A stretch of 23,869 bases of DNA, from the IMG/VR virus record IMGVR_UViG_3300021356_000167, positions 1-23,869 of that record; one strand, written 5' to 3'. The first letter of the stretch is position 1. Each line of letters starts with the position of its first letter. Made by a program: the position numbers and the translations under genes. Below, one piece after another: positions 1 through 9,416 of this stretch. This stretch comes from a virus. Below the pieces are notes generated by a model. That model worked only from the letters and a program-made list of their open reading frames with translations. It did no database searches and was not told the origin of the DNA.

Positions 1-2967
1 CTTTCGCAGGTAAAGCTTGGCATTAACCTTGTCAGCAACGTCACCGTCAAACGAAGGCCATGCGTTGATAAGAGCGGTTTTGTCGTCGATCAAATCGTCG
101 GGGTAAATCGCGCGAGTCACAAACCGACGCTTAAGGTCAAGCGAAAACACGCTTTCAAGATCTAACGTGCTGGCAAAAACGTATTCACCGCTTGCTTCAG
201 TATCGCCAAGAGAGTCAATCAACCCCCACAAATTGATGTCTTCGGTTTTATCGTCGATTCGCTCAGTGCTTTGCAGCGTCAAAGCGTCGAACTCATCGCT
301 GTAGAACGTGTTGGTGTCTATCCCTTGGAACGGAGGCGAATCCTGACTCTCTAGTCGTGATAGCAACAGCAGTTTGTTGCGCGTTTCTGGCAACAGAATG
401 ATCAAGCTGGTTTCATTGGCGCTAAGCCTGCCACCGTCATCGGCAAACTTGACCAGCACTTCCCCGTCCACCAACGGGATCTTGGCGCTAGTGGACGAAC
501 CAGCAATGCCGTTGATCAGGTCAACGCTGTTGCTCCAGCTGCCAGTGCCGTCAGTTTTACCAGAGTGACGGATGTAAACCTTGCCGCCATGAATCACGTC
601 AAGGTCAGTTGATTCCGTCCAGCTCAGCGTTCCTTCCTTGTCGCTAGTCGCCTCAAACGTCAGACCTTGTACGTCTGCAGGAATAGCGGTTTTGCCAATC
701 GCGTTAAACGTCAGGCTCGCAAAGTCACTCGACTGCCTGCCAAGTGAGTTGATGCTGTAGACCTCGATGGTGTATGCGCCCGCCCTGGTATCAAGAATCT
801 CGGCGTCCGGCTTTGTGACGATCTGGGTCTCCCAGTTGTCGTTGTCGGCCCTGTAGCGGACCTTGTATTGGGGGACGCCTTTAATCGCCTGCCAGCTGAC
901 GACAATTTTTACCTTTGCCTTGTCGTTAGCCGCGTAGAACTTTTCAGATGCCTGCGGGTTTTCTGGTGGCGAGGGGATTGCGTTGAGAGTCGTTATGGTC
1001 CGCGTCGATAGCTTGTAGCCCCTCTCGACGTGGTCGTAGGCAGTCGAGTTATAGGCGAGCGCTGCGAACTCATAGATGTGCTCGTCTTTTTCTTTGACAG
1101 CAAGAACGCGAAACGCTTGGGCCTGGATGTCGTCTGTTTGGACAACCCACACAGAATTTGCCTGGGGTTGGGTTGACCAGTTTTCGTCAACAGTGATTAG
1201 CGTGCCGGTCCTGCTGATAATGTTCTTTGTTTCAACTGAACCATCAGGCAAAATGACGCTTAGGGTTGCGTCGTCGCTTGGCAGTCCGGTCGCGTCGTCA
1301 ACGTTGATTGTGTTTGCGCCTGATGCAGTAATGCGGCCTCCATTCCGCACGCCTGCGCGTGCAGGGTCCTGAATTTCGATCACACTGCCTGGGCGTACAA
1401 GCGTGCCGGCGTCCAGTGAGGCACTGAACGTCACTACTTCGGTGGAGTTTTGCTCGGTGAACAATATCCACTGTCCGAGCCTGTTTGCTTGGCCCCTAGA
1501 AGTGCAGGCAAACGCCTTGACCTCAGTCGGGACCCATCCATATTTGGCGATGGCGTCCCGGTCTTCTACAACCTCAAATTCCTGCTGCCTTGTTTCGAGA
1601 TTGAGGTAACTGACAACGGCCGCAGAGTGGCGGGTTTTGACGTCTGAGCCCGTGTAGCTAAACCCAGGCTCGATGACGTTTGATCGGTTGAAAACGTAGG
1701 TGACGTCGGTCGGCTTGTCCTGGCTCAAGGTCAAGGCGCCTGCAGCCCAAAACGGCTGACAACGCATGACGCTGCACAAATCGTTGATGAGCTTATATGC
1801 CTCGTAGCGGTTTTGAATCAGAGCATTGCAGCTGAACCGGGCCTCTTTTGTGCCATCGCCCAGCCCCGCATCAACAAGCTCGTTCGCATAAACACTGGCG
1901 GAATAAAAATCGAACTTCGAGAGCTGCGCCTCGCTGATGTGGTCACCAAAACCGAAGCGAGTTGAAGTGCAAAGTGCGTATAGGATCCAAGCCGGACAGG
2001 TGCACCATTGCGCTGCGCCAAAGGTGCCAGTCCAAGTCCCGCTGTAAATTAACCGCCCCGTGTCCTGGTCCACAGTGGCGTTGTCTGGGATCTTGATCTT
2101 GATGCCGCGGATTCGGTAGGCCCTGCTGGGTATGCTGCTAAATTGCTCCGCTTGAAAGCGAAGACCGACCAAGGCGCTGTTTGGATAGCGCAGCTTTTGA
2201 TAAATCAGCTCGGTGTAAGTTGTGAATTGCGTCGGGTTGACATTCTGATCTGTTGTGTCGCCTGAGATTCTCTTAACCCTTACGTCAACAGGAAATGCAC
2301 CGTCAAGCTCGACAACATAGTCCCGCTCATACTTATCAACTGTTCTGCCGCTAATTGTGTCTCTCTTGACTTCGGTAAAACCGCCGCCGTTGTACTGAAG
2401 CTCAATTGCAATCGTGACGCTAGTGCCAAGAACATCGCCCTCGTTTGTGGCCCGCTCCAGTCGAGGCACCGCGATGCTGACCCTGACCGCGTCTACGTTC
2501 GTGTCAGTGATTTGCCGAGTAATTCCGTCCCCCTGTTCAAGCGCAGTGTTGACTTGCTTAACGTCCTCTGTCGCCTCGAAACCTGGAACGTATGCCTGGA
2601 AGTTTGTGCCATACCTTGGGGTAACGGTGACTCCCTGAAAGTTGTAATCGCTTGATTGCAGGTCTGTGACATCCGCCCCTGAGCGCAGAATCGGCGTGTC
2701 TGCCAAAAACACGTCTTTGAGAAGTGCCTTGTTGTAGTTGTCGCTTCCGCGGGTGTAATCCCGTGCAGAAGGAAACCCCTCAATCTCGCCCTCGCTAATT
2801 AGATCGAGGATGTTACCAAAAGCAGTTGAGCTGAGATTGTCAGCTGTTCTCGTCGGCGTCCTTGCAGGAGGCGGAGCGCTTACCTGCTGAACGATCTGCT
2901 GCTGGACGACCGTGGTGCCGCCTTTAGCGCCAATGATTTGTGGCTTTTTCTTGTCAGGCTTGCTCAT
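1..2967 (-). CDS. Tail tip attachment (lambda J-like) protein, 3' part cut by window edge
   Basis: The frame is open from the ATG at 2967 to base 1 (989 codons, no stop), so the C-terminus lies outside the window. The N-terminal part begins with a Lys-rich stretch, then a segment typical of J proteins (STAFGNILDLISEGEIEGF near residue 50). Later come TWTGTFGAAQWCTCPAWILY and a FnIII-like strand pattern (VSWQAIKGVPQYKVRYRADN, about residue 690). Lambda J forms the tail fibre at the tip and binds the host receptor with its C-terminus, which is the missing part here. The ATG overlaps the stop of the upstream I-like gene by ATGA, and the gene stands last in the tail order, as in lambda. The family call is firm; host range cannot be read from this part. 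Confidence 0.93.
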   Translation of the reverse strand, partial: MSKPDKKKPQIIGAKGGTTVVQQQIVQQVSAPPPARTPTRTADNLSSTAFGNILDLISEGEIEGFPSARDYTRGSDNYNKALLKDVFLADTPILRSGADVTDLQSSDYNFQGVTVTPRYGTNFQAYVPGFEATEDVKQVNTALEQGDGITRQITDTNVDAVRVSIAVPRLERATNEGDVLGTSVTIAIELQYNGGGFTEVKRDTISGRTVDKYERDYVVELDGAFPVDVRVKRISGDTTDQNVNPTQFTTYTELIYQKLRYPNSALVGLRFQAEQFSSIPSRAYRIRGIKIKIPDNATVDQDTGRLIYSGTWTGTFGAAQWCTCPAWILYALCTSTRFGFGDHISEAQLSKFDFYSASVYANELVDAGLGDGTKEARFSCNALIQNRYEAYKLINDLCSVMRCQPFWAAGALTLSQDKPTDVTYVFNRSNVIEPGFSYTGSDVKTRHSAAVVSYLNLETRQQEFEVVEDRDAIAKYGWVPTEVKAFACTSRGQANRLGQWILFTEQNSTEVVTFSASLDAGTLVRPGSVIEIQDPARAGVRNGGRITASGANTINVDDATGLPSDDATLSVILPDGSVETKNIISRTGTLITVDENWSTQPQANSVWVVQTDDIQAQAFRVLAVKEKDEHIYEFAALAYNSTAYDHVERGYKLSTRTITTLNAIPSPPENPQASEKFYAANDKAKVKIVVSWQAIKGVPQYKVRYRADNDNWETQIVTKPDAEILDTRAGAYTIEVYSINSLGRQSSDFASLTFNAIGKTAIPADVQGLTFEATSDKEGTLSWTESTDLDVIHGGKVYIRHSGKTDGTGSWSNSVDLINGIAGSSTSAKIPLVDGEVLVKFADDGGRLSANETSLIILLPETRNKLLLLSRLESQDSPPFQGIDTNTFYSDEFDALTLQSTERIDDKTEDINLWGLIDSLGDTEASGEYVFASTLDLESVFSLDLKRRFVTRAIYPDDLIDDKTALINAWPSFDGDVADKVNAKLYLRK

Positions 2968-3599
2968 TTGTTGTCTACGTCGATGCCTGCAGAAATCGTG
3001 ACTGACCCGACGATTGTCTCCCCAAAGACCACGGGGACCGGCGTCGCGGCCTTCGAGGTGTTTTGAATCCCGCTGAAGCTGTAGGAGTCCTGGCCTTGCG
3101 GATCTAGGGCTGAACCCTCAGAGGATTTGGGCGGCGTGAACCCAGTTGCCGGGCCAAGCAAGCCCACCTGTGGCGTAGGGCTCAGCATTTGCGAAACACC
3201 GCCAAGAATCAAGCTTGCACCAATCACACCCACAAGGGTGGACACAGTCAAACCAGAGGTGAGTCCAAAGGTTCCAATCGCCGCGGCGCCAAACGGGTTA
3301 ATGATTGCCACCGCAACCAAGGCAATCCCGGCGAGAATCTTTCCAAACGTCTTCCAGAATGAGCCTGCAACTACAGGAATAATTTGGATTGTCTCCGCGA
3401 CTGGGTTGTTCACCTCATCTAGATCTGCGTCGTAGTTGTCCACCACAACCCTGTAATTCCACCCGGCCATGTGCTGCTCAAGGCCTGGGAAGTTCGCGAC
3501 CAGCATCCTGATCGCCTCGCCAGCGCTGCTGACCTCTGCCAAAAATTTTCGTTGGCCTACAAATCTTGCTAGGGGGCCATATAGCTTGATTTCACGCAT
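2964..3599 (-). CDS. Tail assembly protein, lambda I-like
   Basis: 211 residues, close to lambda gpI (223). The N-terminal ~90 residues look like a ubiquitin-type fold ([18 protein letters not shown], then a helix [17 protein letters not shown]). A long hydrophobic, Gly/Ala-rich segment follows (about residues 85-150), then a Pro/Ser-rich stretch and a C-terminal strand region ([20 protein letters not shown]). These are the usual features of the family, which acts in tail tip assembly. It sits between K-like and J-like genes, overlapping both by a few bases, which supports the call. Confidence 0.9.
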   Translation of the reverse strand: MREIKLYGPLARFVGQRKFLAEVSSAGEAIRMLVANFPGLEQHMAGWNYRVVVDNYDADLDEVNNPVAETIQIIPVVAGSFWKTFGKILAGIALVAVAIINPFGAAAIGTFGLTSGLTVSTLVGVIGASLILGGVSQMLSPTPQVGLLGPATGFTPPKSSEGSALDPQGQDSYSFSGIQNTSKAATPVPVVFGETIVGSVTISAGIDVDNK

Positions 3600-4305
3600 C
3601 GCACCGAAGCACCTTGCCCGTGCATTGTAGAAGCCATCCAGAAGAATCTCCCAGGATGTCCCGGCTAGACAGCCTGCCCCTCAGGTGATGCAACAGGTAG
3701 CCATCGCCAACGTAAACGCCAACGTGGTTCAGCTTGTTGGACTCGATCGCCATTAGCAAGGCGTCGCCCTTCTGCATGTCCTCAACATCCACTTGCCTAA
3801 AGCCAATCTCTTTCCAGCACTCGTCAAACATCGGCGCAGCGTTGAACGCATCAATCGAGACCGGCCGATCCCAGTCCCTCAGCTGAAGGCCCTGCTCGGC
3901 GTACCAATCCCGAACCAGCGTCCAACAATCGCTCACGCCCCAGACCCACTGGCGGCCAATCAGCGGCGCCTTGTAGCCAGTTGGCTCAAGCTGGCCCCAC
4001 TCCTCTGTCTTGGGGTTGACGATAAACCAAGGAAGCTCCGATTTTTCGCAAGCTACCTTGTCAGCATCGCTGGGCTCCGGTTTTGAGATTGGATGGCTAT
4101 GGACGACTGCCACGACTTCACCCTGGTCTTCCGCGGCGGCGTAATCGACTGGATCGAGGACAAAGAAATCGTTTTCATCAGCCAGGTTTTTACATGGCCA
4201 ATACCTCTCGCGGCCTTTGACGATGACGAGTAAACCGCAAGCCTCTCTCGGGTCCTCCTGCTTCGCATGAGCCAGTGCCTTGGCTCTAGACGTGGCGTTC
4301 ATCAC
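3592..4305 (-). CDS. Tail tip assembly protein, lambda K-like: JAMM plus NlpC/P60 peptidase
   Basis: 237 residues with two domains. Residues ~1-110 are a JAB/MPN (JAMM) metalloprotease-like domain: Glu21, His69-Ser-His71, then Ser79 and Asp82, which fits the JAMM pattern HxH-x7-SxxD. Residues ~115-237 are an NlpC/P60-type peptidase: catalytic Cys127 in WGVSDCWTL, His195 in NHVGVY, and His207 or His208 as third polar residue. In lambda-like phages this protein is needed for tail tip assembly, and the NlpC/P60 domain may cut cell-wall peptides during entry. All catalytic residues appear present. It overlaps the L-like gene upstream and the I-like gene downstream. Confidence 0.93.
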   Translation of the reverse strand: MMNATSRAKALAHAKQEDPREACGLLVIVKGRERYWPCKNLADENDFFVLDPVDYAAAEDQGEVVAVVHSHPISKPEPSDADKVACEKSELPWFIVNPKTEEWGQLEPTGYKAPLIGRQWVWGVSDCWTLVRDWYAEQGLQLRDWDRPVSIDAFNAAPMFDECWKEIGFRQVDVEDMQKGDALLMAIESNKLNHVGVYVGDGYLLHHLRGRLSSRDILGDSSGWLLQCTGKVLRCDA

Positions 4306-5045
4306 CTAAAAGCACCAATGCCAGGAAAGCCCCCAAAGGGTAGTGCGTTGGCCTCGCCAAACCGCGCCTGACAACTGCTCAGCCGTTTGCCGCATTTGTC
4401 ATCTGTGGCCGACGTGATCGCCTTGTCGTTTTCATCGAAATAGGCGCTGCCGTCGTAGCCGCACTCTGCTCCCTTGTAGATCCACGGACAAAGGTTTTGA
4501 TTGCACTGGCGTTTGGGCGCCTTGATGCCTGACAAGTCAAATGATGCAGCCAGCTCAAACTCAACAAGGTCTCGGTTCTCTGTGACTTTGCGGCTGATGT
4601 AGTAGATCTCGTCTGGAAACTTGGTTGTGCTGCTGGCCGTCCCAAAAGGGTTGCTGTCCTCGTCTGGGAAATTGTCGTCGTCGATGTAGCGCAGCAGCGT
4701 GCGGATCCTGGTCACCTTGGCGCTGGTCAAGTCGTTGCCCGCAGTGGTTGCGTTTGCGCTAATTAGGACTGCCGTCATCGTGCCCAGAATGTTTGAGACG
4801 CGAAGGATCGGCCGGGGCAGCTGACCGCTGTCTGCGTTGTACTCAAACCCCTCAGCCTCAATGGGATAACGGGTGTAGGTGTTCCCCGCCCAAATGATGT
4901 TGCCGTTGCTGTTGTAGGGGTTGACCCCAGAGTGGAACCTGTAGGTGAAGTCCGCGCCATGCAGGGCTTCGGACAGCTCAAGTTCAAACAGCTCAATGAT
5001 GCTGCTCGGGTTGACCTTCTGCAGCTCTGAGGTGGGTACTGCCAT
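4302..5045 (-). CDS. Minor tail protein, lambda L-like (iron-sulfur type)
   Basis: 247 residues (lambda gpL is 232). The C-terminal third has a cluster of five cysteines (181, 186, 195, 218, 225) in the arrangement seen in lambda gpL, where four cysteines bind a [4Fe-4S] cluster. [20 protein letters not shown] is a strongly recognisable family segment. The protein forms part of the tail tip. It lies between M-like and K-like genes and shares one base with the M-like gene and four with the K-like gene, consistent with translational coupling. Confidence 0.93.
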   Translation of the reverse strand: MAVPTSELQKVNPSSIIELFELELSEALHGADFTYRFHSGVNPYNSNGNIIWAGNTYTRYPIEAEGFEYNADSGQLPRPILRVSNILGTMTAVLISANATTAGNDLTSAKVTRIRTLLRYIDDDNFPDEDSNPFGTASSTTKFPDEIYYISRKVTENRDLVEFELAASFDLSGIKAPKRQCNQNLCPWIYKGAECGYDGSAYFDENDKAITSATDDKCGKRLSSCQARFGEANALPFGGFPGIGAFR

Positions 5046-5395
5046 TAGGGCTCAAACACCTGGCGGAAGGTCGCCACGATGGTGGCCCTGCCGTTGTAGC
5101 TGATCGACTTGCTCCACTCTGGACAAATCCACTTGTAGCTGTCCGTCTCGTCTAGCGGGCTCCAGTCAAAGCTCGCGCAGTCTTCGGCCCTGGCGTCGAG
5201 GAATGTCTCAATGGTGTCGGCGTCGGCTTCGCTGATGTTGTTCCAGCTCAAACCCCACTCTTTGGGGTTCATCTGGCTGGGGATGCCATAGGTCAGCCGC
5301 TGGGTAAAGCCATCACCAAACTCCACGGTGGTGAACCTTGGCTTGCTTGACTTTTGAGCCCCATAGCTCGGGGTGATGCTTGGGAACGTAGCCAT
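5045..5395 (-). CDS. Minor tail protein, lambda M-like
   Basis: 116 residues (lambda gpM is 109). PSYGAQKSSKPRFTTVEFGD at the N-terminus, the segment FGDGFTQRLTYG and the run of aromatic residues (WGLSWNNIS, SFDWSPLDE, YKWICPEW) are typical of the family. It acts at the tail tip below the tape measure. Its start codon overlaps the stop of the tape measure gene by one base and its stop overlaps the start of the L-like gene by one base. Confidence 0.92.
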   Translation of the reverse strand: MATFPSITPSYGAQKSSKPRFTTVEFGDGFTQRLTYGIPSQMNPKEWGLSWNNISEADADTIETFLDARAEDCASFDWSPLDETDSYKWICPEWSKSISYNGRATIVATFRQVFEP

Positions 5396-7971
5396 CAGCT
5401 AAGAAGACCTCCTGGGCGTTTTTGCTTGATCAATTCGGTTCGGATTGCGATGCCAATCGCCTCGCCCAATCGCTTGGAATCCTCGGCGTTACCTTCGACG
5501 CTGGAGCCAGTTGCGTCCACATTCACGGTGATATTTGAGTTCCCAGTCAGAGCGTGGTTGGGGATGATTGTGCCGCTTCGGTTAGGCGTAAACAGCTCAG
5601 GGCCCCGCTCGCCCACCATGTAAGTAGAGCCGCCTGACACCGGGCCGCCCATTGCTTTCGCGGGAAACTTAAACAGGCCGCCCAGCAGGCCGCCACCGCT
5701 GCCCATGCCGCCCAGGCCAAACAGTGCTGCATTAACGGCAAAGTCGATCAGCTTGCTCAATAGCTTATTCATCAAGTCCATGGCCACGTCCTTGAGCTTC
5801 TTCGTGCCTTGGATCGCGCCCGTGATGCCATCCACCACGCTGTCCTTGATGGTCGTGCCGATGTCGGCGTAGAGGGCCTGCATCCTTTCGCCGGCCTTCT
5901 TCTGCTTTTTGTCTAACTCGTCCTGTGCCTTGCCCTGCTCCTCTAGGGCATTTGTCTGATCAAAAATTGCCTGCAGGGTTCGCTTGGCATCGTCGATCCG
6001 CTCTTTATCAATGAAGCCCGACCGCTCGATGATGTTTGCGATTGCTTGGCGCTGCTGCTCTTCTCTCTCGTTGCCTTCAAGCCTTGCCTCCAGGAGCATG
6101 TTGCCTTCAGCAAGCTTCTCAACCTGCTTGGCAAAAGCCTCATCAGCCGAGACGGTAGGGTCCATGCCTGACCCGGAAAAACCTGGCATTTGGAATTGTC
6201 CGCCAAGTCCGCCGCCGGTTGGAACGATCCCGTTCGCAGCTTGCTGCTGCTGAGCGTTGGCGGTCCTTAACCTTTCCTCTGCCTTAAATCCTTGACCTGC
6301 AGCGATGGTCGTTTGGGCAAACTGCTGAATTGCGCCACCTGCTCCAGTAACTAGCGGTGCGGCCGCCCCAATGACGTTTTGCGCGACCTGCTGAACGCCA
6401 CCCATAGCGGTCTGCACAAGGCCGCCAACGATGCCAGCAGCCTTTGCGGCTCCCTCAATCAGAAACTTCGCCCAGCCAGGAAGGCCGTTGTAGAAGTTCT
6501 GCATCGCGGTTTTGATGCCGTCAAAAGCGTCCTTAAAGCCGCCGATCAAGTTGTCCTTGATCTTGTTTGCGGTCTCGTTTGTCCCGGTAACAATCCCGCC
6601 AAGAAAATCTCCGAACCTGACGCCAAGGCCAACGATGAAATCGCTGACCTGCGTAAAGACGTCTAGGACGCCCTTGTAGGCCTCTTGCATTTCGAAGGCG
6701 ATGTTCACGCCTTTCATGCCCAGAGCTTCTCCGATCGCCTCGCCAACCTGATTGACCGCCGCACCAATAGCCCTAAACGGTGCCAGCAGGTTGTTGATCG
6801 TGACGCCAAACACTTCGACCGTCACGGCCGCAGCCTTGAAAATCAGCTTCAGCAGATCGCCCAGTTCGCTGCCATCTGCAAACAAGTTTTCAAAAGCAAC
6901 GCGCAACCTGTTCAGAGATCCGTTGATCGTGTCGCTTGCCTCAAAGGCAGCTTTCGCGGCCGCCCCCTGCGCCTGCCTTTGATTTTCCAAAAGCTTGTTG
7001 AACTTCTCGGTGTCCTCCAGCAAGGCCAAGATTGCAGGGCCAGCCTCAGTGCCAAACGCCTTGATCACCGTGCCGGCATCAGCGCCCGACTTCTTGATCT
7101 TCTCCAAAGTGCCGGCAAGGCCTTCGCTCCTGATGGTCGAAGCGTTGATCTCAATGCCGAACTTTTTGAACTCCTGCCCAACCTTGCCTGCAGCGACCTG
7201 GGCCAAGGCCGTTTTTAAGCCAGTGAAGGTCACCTCTGCGTTGGTGCCCGCTGCGGTGATTTGCGCCACCGCCGCGTTCACCTCGGCCAGCTCAACGCCC
7301 AGGGCGGCCGCAACTGGCGACACCTTGGCGATGTTGGCCGCATATTGGCCAATGATGATCTTGCCGTCGTTCTGGGTCTGAATAAACCCATCGACAACTG
7401 CGCTGACTTCGTCGGCTGTCTTGCCGTAGGCATTCAAGACAGAGGTGGCCGCGTCGGCGACAGTGTTGATGTCAGAGAAGCCACCAGTTGCGCCCTGGCT
7501 AGCCGCCTGCAAGATCCTGGCGTTGTCAGCTGCGTTGGCAAAGCCTGCTGATGCGACGTCGTAAGCGGCCGCCGTCAGCTCTGTGACGCTCGCTTGGCCG
7601 TTCAACTCACGGCTGACGCCTTTTAGTCGCTTTGTCAGCTCTTCACTGTTGACCCCAAGGGTGCGAACCTTGGCCTCTGCAAAGTCCTGCTTTGCCAGTA
7701 CGCCAAACGCCTGCGTAAGGGCTCCCGCTGCAGACAACAGCAGGCCAATAGGACCTAGGGCCGCGTTGACCGCAGTTCCTAATCCTCTGGCGCCAACAGC
7801 CGCGGCCTGGGCGCCTTTGCCCATGGCCCGCATACCTGTGGCCGCAGTTTGTGTTGTGCCGCCTGCCTTGAGGACCGCAACCTCTAGACCTTGCACCTTC
7901 TTGGTCAGGTGCGCGATCTTCGCGTTGGCGTCAGCCGTCTCAACCCTAAACCTAAGGACTGACTCGGCCAC
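5395..7971 (-). CDS. Tape measure protein (lambda H-like, TP901 type)
   Basis: 858 residues. The N-terminal part is coiled-coil followed by a small-residue-rich stretch and a TP901-type core (about residues 90-360: QDFAEAKVRTLGVNSEELTK, TVADAATSVLNAYG). The middle is hydrophobic and could cross a membrane during DNA injection. The C-terminus carries the signature MGGPVSGGSTYMVGERGPEL common to tape measure proteins. With the usual ~1.5 Å per residue the tail would be roughly 130 nm (inference). The first codon is GTG at 7971: in this frame a TAG lies about 10 codons upstream with no ATG between, so the GTG is the best start. An AGGGG lies ~15 bases upstream. Confidence 0.95.
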   Translation of the reverse strand: MAESVLRFRVETADANAKIAHLTKKVQGLEVAVLKAGGTTQTAATGMRAMGKGAQAAAVGARGLGTAVNAALGPIGLLLSAAGALTQAFGVLAKQDFAEAKVRTLGVNSEELTKRLKGVSRELNGQASVTELTAAAYDVASAGFANAADNARILQAASQGATGGFSDINTVADAATSVLNAYGKTADEVSAVVDGFIQTQNDGKIIIGQYAANIAKVSPVAAALGVELAEVNAAVAQITAAGTNAEVTFTGLKTALAQVAAGKVGQEFKKFGIEINASTIRSEGLAGTLEKIKKSGADAGTVIKAFGTEAGPAILALLEDTEKFNKLLENQRQAQGAAAKAAFEASDTINGSLNRLRVAFENLFADGSELGDLLKLIFKAAAVTVEVFGVTINNLLAPFRAIGAAVNQVGEAIGEALGMKGVNIAFEMQEAYKGVLDVFTQVSDFIVGLGVRFGDFLGGIVTGTNETANKIKDNLIGGFKDAFDGIKTAMQNFYNGLPGWAKFLIEGAAKAAGIVGGLVQTAMGGVQQVAQNVIGAAAPLVTGAGGAIQQFAQTTIAAGQGFKAEERLRTANAQQQQAANGIVPTGGGLGGQFQMPGFSGSGMDPTVSADEAFAKQVEKLAEGNMLLEARLEGNEREEQQRQAIANIIERSGFIDKERIDDAKRTLQAIFDQTNALEEQGKAQDELDKKQKKAGERMQALYADIGTTIKDSVVDGITGAIQGTKKLKDVAMDLMNKLLSKLIDFAVNAALFGLGGMGSGGGLLGGLFKFPAKAMGGPVSGGSTYMVGERGPELFTPNRSGTIIPNHALTGNSNITVNVDATGSSVEGNAEDSKRLGEAIGIAIRTELIKQKRPGGLLS

Positions 7972-7995
7972 AGGACAACATGCAGTCCCCTAACT

Positions 7996-8528
7996 CTACC
8001 GCCGACGCTGTTTTGCGCGATCCATTGCCCGCTCTTCTTCTTCTGCCTTCAGCTCAAAATGCGCAGCAAAGTAGACCAGCTCGGCGTCTGTAAGTTCAGA
8101 CCGAAGCCTGCTCACAGTCATCCCCAACTCGCAGGCTAGGAAGAACTCAAAGCGAGTCCATCCGTCCTGCTTCAGTCGTTTTTTGCATCTTCAAGGTCCG
8201 CTTCTTCGCTGATGCCAAAGAGGAACAGCTCTAGGTCGTTCAGCACTGACTCGGGCAGTTGACGCTGAAGCTTTGCTGCATCCGCAGGCGCGAACGCCTT
8301 TGTGCCGTCTTCTAGCTCTGCCTTCTGGCAAAGCATCTGGGTGGAAATGTCCAGGGCCTCTTCGCTGCCAGCCAACTGGGCCGCCTTCTTACGGTCAGCG
8401 CGAGTGATTGGCGCGAAGTACAGATCGACGATCTTCTGGCCTTGCGCGTTTTTCAGCTGAAACTTGCGCCTCTGGTTGAGGTCAAACGCCCCAACCAGCA
8501 GGTCAACAGTTCGATTTGATGCAGGCAT
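7996..8528 (-). CDS. Tail assembly chaperone GT-like fusion made by -1 frameshift
   Basis: If the ribosome slips back one base at 8178-8184, reading continues as RLKQDGWTRFEFFLACELGM and on for 60 codons to the stop at 7996. The fusion would be about 177 residues. The extension has the look of a T domain: an aromatic/Leu helix (RFEFFLACELGM), SRLRSELTDAELVYFAAHFE, then a charged tail ending QRRR. It has no good start codon of its own near its 5' end and fills the otherwise unexplained 175 bases between the G stop and the tape measure. In lambda a few percent of ribosomes shift; the rate here cannot be read from sequence. Confidence 0.87.
8172..8528 (-). CDS. Tail assembly chaperone, lambda G-like (unshifted product)
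   Basis: 118 residues. It sits exactly between the major tail protein and the tape measure genes, the place of gpG in lambda. The sequence is charged and lacks enzyme motifs (LNQRRKFQLKNAQGQKIVDL, RADRKKAAQLAGSEEALDIS). Its last codons are Ala-Lys-Asn-Asp-stop, and the AAA AAC pair forms part of a slippery heptamer (see the frameshift entry). In lambda gpG coats the tape measure protein and recruits the tail tube protein while the tail is built; neither G nor GT remains in the virion. Confidence 0.88.
   Translation of the reverse strand: MPASNRTVDLLVGAFDLNQRRKFQLKNAQGQKIVDLYFAPITRADRKKAAQLAGSEEALDISTQMLCQKAELEDGTKAFAPADAAKLQRQLPESVLNDLELFLFGISEEADLEDAKND
8178..8184 (-). promoter_or_regulatory. 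Programmed -1 ribosomal frameshift site A AAA AAC
   Basis: On the minus strand the codons GCA AAA AAC GAC TGA contain the heptamer A AAA AAC in the correct X XXY YYZ phase, one codon before the G-like stop. This is among the best-known -1 slippery sequences. I did not find an obvious strong hairpin directly downstream; the stop codon just after it and local structure may help. Confidence 0.87.
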
Positions 8529-8564
8529 TTAGGCGCCAACTTTGACGCCCAAACTATACCCCTA

Positions 8565-8987
8565 TCACTCCAGGTTTGAAGTGATGGTGCCGCTGGTCAC
8601 GAAGCTAGCGCTCACAATCACCAACTCACCAACGGTGGAAGTAATTTCCATGTCGGTGATGATGCCAGCAAAGCTGACCGAATCAGTGCCTGAACTGGTG
8701 CCGGTAGTGAACAGCTCGAAGGTGGCGTCTGCAGTGTCTGCAGTGGTGACCACGTCCTCAAGGAAGCCCGACTGGCCAGTGGCGTCAGGGTCGTACACCA
8801 GCTCAACAGTGCCAGAGCCAGAAACCATGCTTCCAACAAAGCTGCGGAAGGTGTCTCCGTGCTTGCTGGTGTCTAAGGTTTCCTTGGTAATGGTCAGCGT
8901 CCAGCTGCGGGTGCCGACGATGGTTGCATTGCTGGAGCCGGTGGCGTCAAATTGAACAGCGCCTTGCTCGCCTCGAAGGGTGGCCAT
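8565..8987 (-). CDS. Major tail (tube) protein, lambda V-like position
   Basis: 140 residues, rich in beta-strand patterns and in Thr, Ser and Gly, with no cysteine. Segments such as SWTLTITKETLDTSKHGDTF and FRSFVGSMVSGSGTVELVYD match the tail tube fold of many siphoviruses (strand, then a D-T-S/T-x-H-G-D loop). It builds the hexameric tube around the tape measure. It lies just upstream of the chaperone gene and downstream of the terminator-like gene, in the place of lambda V. It is shorter than lambda gpV (246), which has an extra C-terminal Ig domain. Confidence 0.9.
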   Translation of the reverse strand: MATLRGEQGAVQFDATGSSNATIVGTRSWTLTITKETLDTSKHGDTFRSFVGSMVSGSGTVELVYDPDATGQSGFLEDVVTTADTADATFELFTTGTSSGTDSVSFAGIITDMEITSTVGELVIVSASFVTSGTITSNLE

Positions 8988-8990
8988 GGG

Positions 8991-9416
8991 TCAGAGTTCC
9001 TCGATGGTTTCAAAGGTCACACGGACCTGAGATTGGAAGTAGCCCTCGGGAGCTGGTGTAGCCAGTGCCTCTGGACCGACTGGAGCGTCGAAGAAAACCC
9101 CCGACACGATGACCCTATTGTAAAGGTCTCGGATTCGTTTACCAATCTTGTAATTAGACCCAGGGCCGCGGCCTTTGGCCGTGAAGATGTTGAACACAAC
9201 GACGCCCACAACGCGGTTGCGTGAGTTAGTGGTGAGCCCTTGGCTGAGATATTCGCTGGCCCCGAAGGTGGTCAAGCACTGCACCCAGGAGCTATTTGCG
9301 GTTGGCTTGTAGGCCATGTTGTGGAACATGACCGGAATCTTGGGCGCCTTGTTCAGCTCAGTGGTGATCCGAGCCTCGATCGTGGCCCTGATTTCGTTGA
9401 GGTCTGCTGCTGCCAT
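8991..9416 (-). CDS. Tail terminator protein, lambda U-like position
   Basis: 141 residues (lambda gpU is 131). An N-terminal helix (LNEIRATIEARITTELN) is followed by strands (IPVMFHNMAYKP, VGVVVFNIFTAKGRG), a helix around KIGKRIRDLYNRV and a last strand SQVRVTFETIEEL. This layout resembles the DUF4128/tail terminator group, which caps the tail tube end and joins it to the head. The gene shares one base with the upstream gene and stops three bases before the tube protein gene. Confidence 0.8.
   Translation of the reverse strand: MAAADLNEIRATIEARITTELNKAPKIPVMFHNMAYKPTANSSWVQCLTTFGASEYLSQGLTTNSRNRVVGVVVFNIFTAKGRGPGSNYKIGKRIRDLYNRVIVSGVFFDAPVGPEALATPAPEGYFQSQVRVTFETIEEL

Noticed and set aside
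6685-7218. 177-codon plus-strand frame, and other plus-strand frames across 5354-7993
   Set aside because: All lie opposite the tape measure gene, have no plausible protein features and no ribosome binding site.
8529-8564. TATAGT as promoter for the chaperone gene
   Set aside because: No acceptable -35 at 16-18 bases; the gap is short and the gene can be read from upstream.
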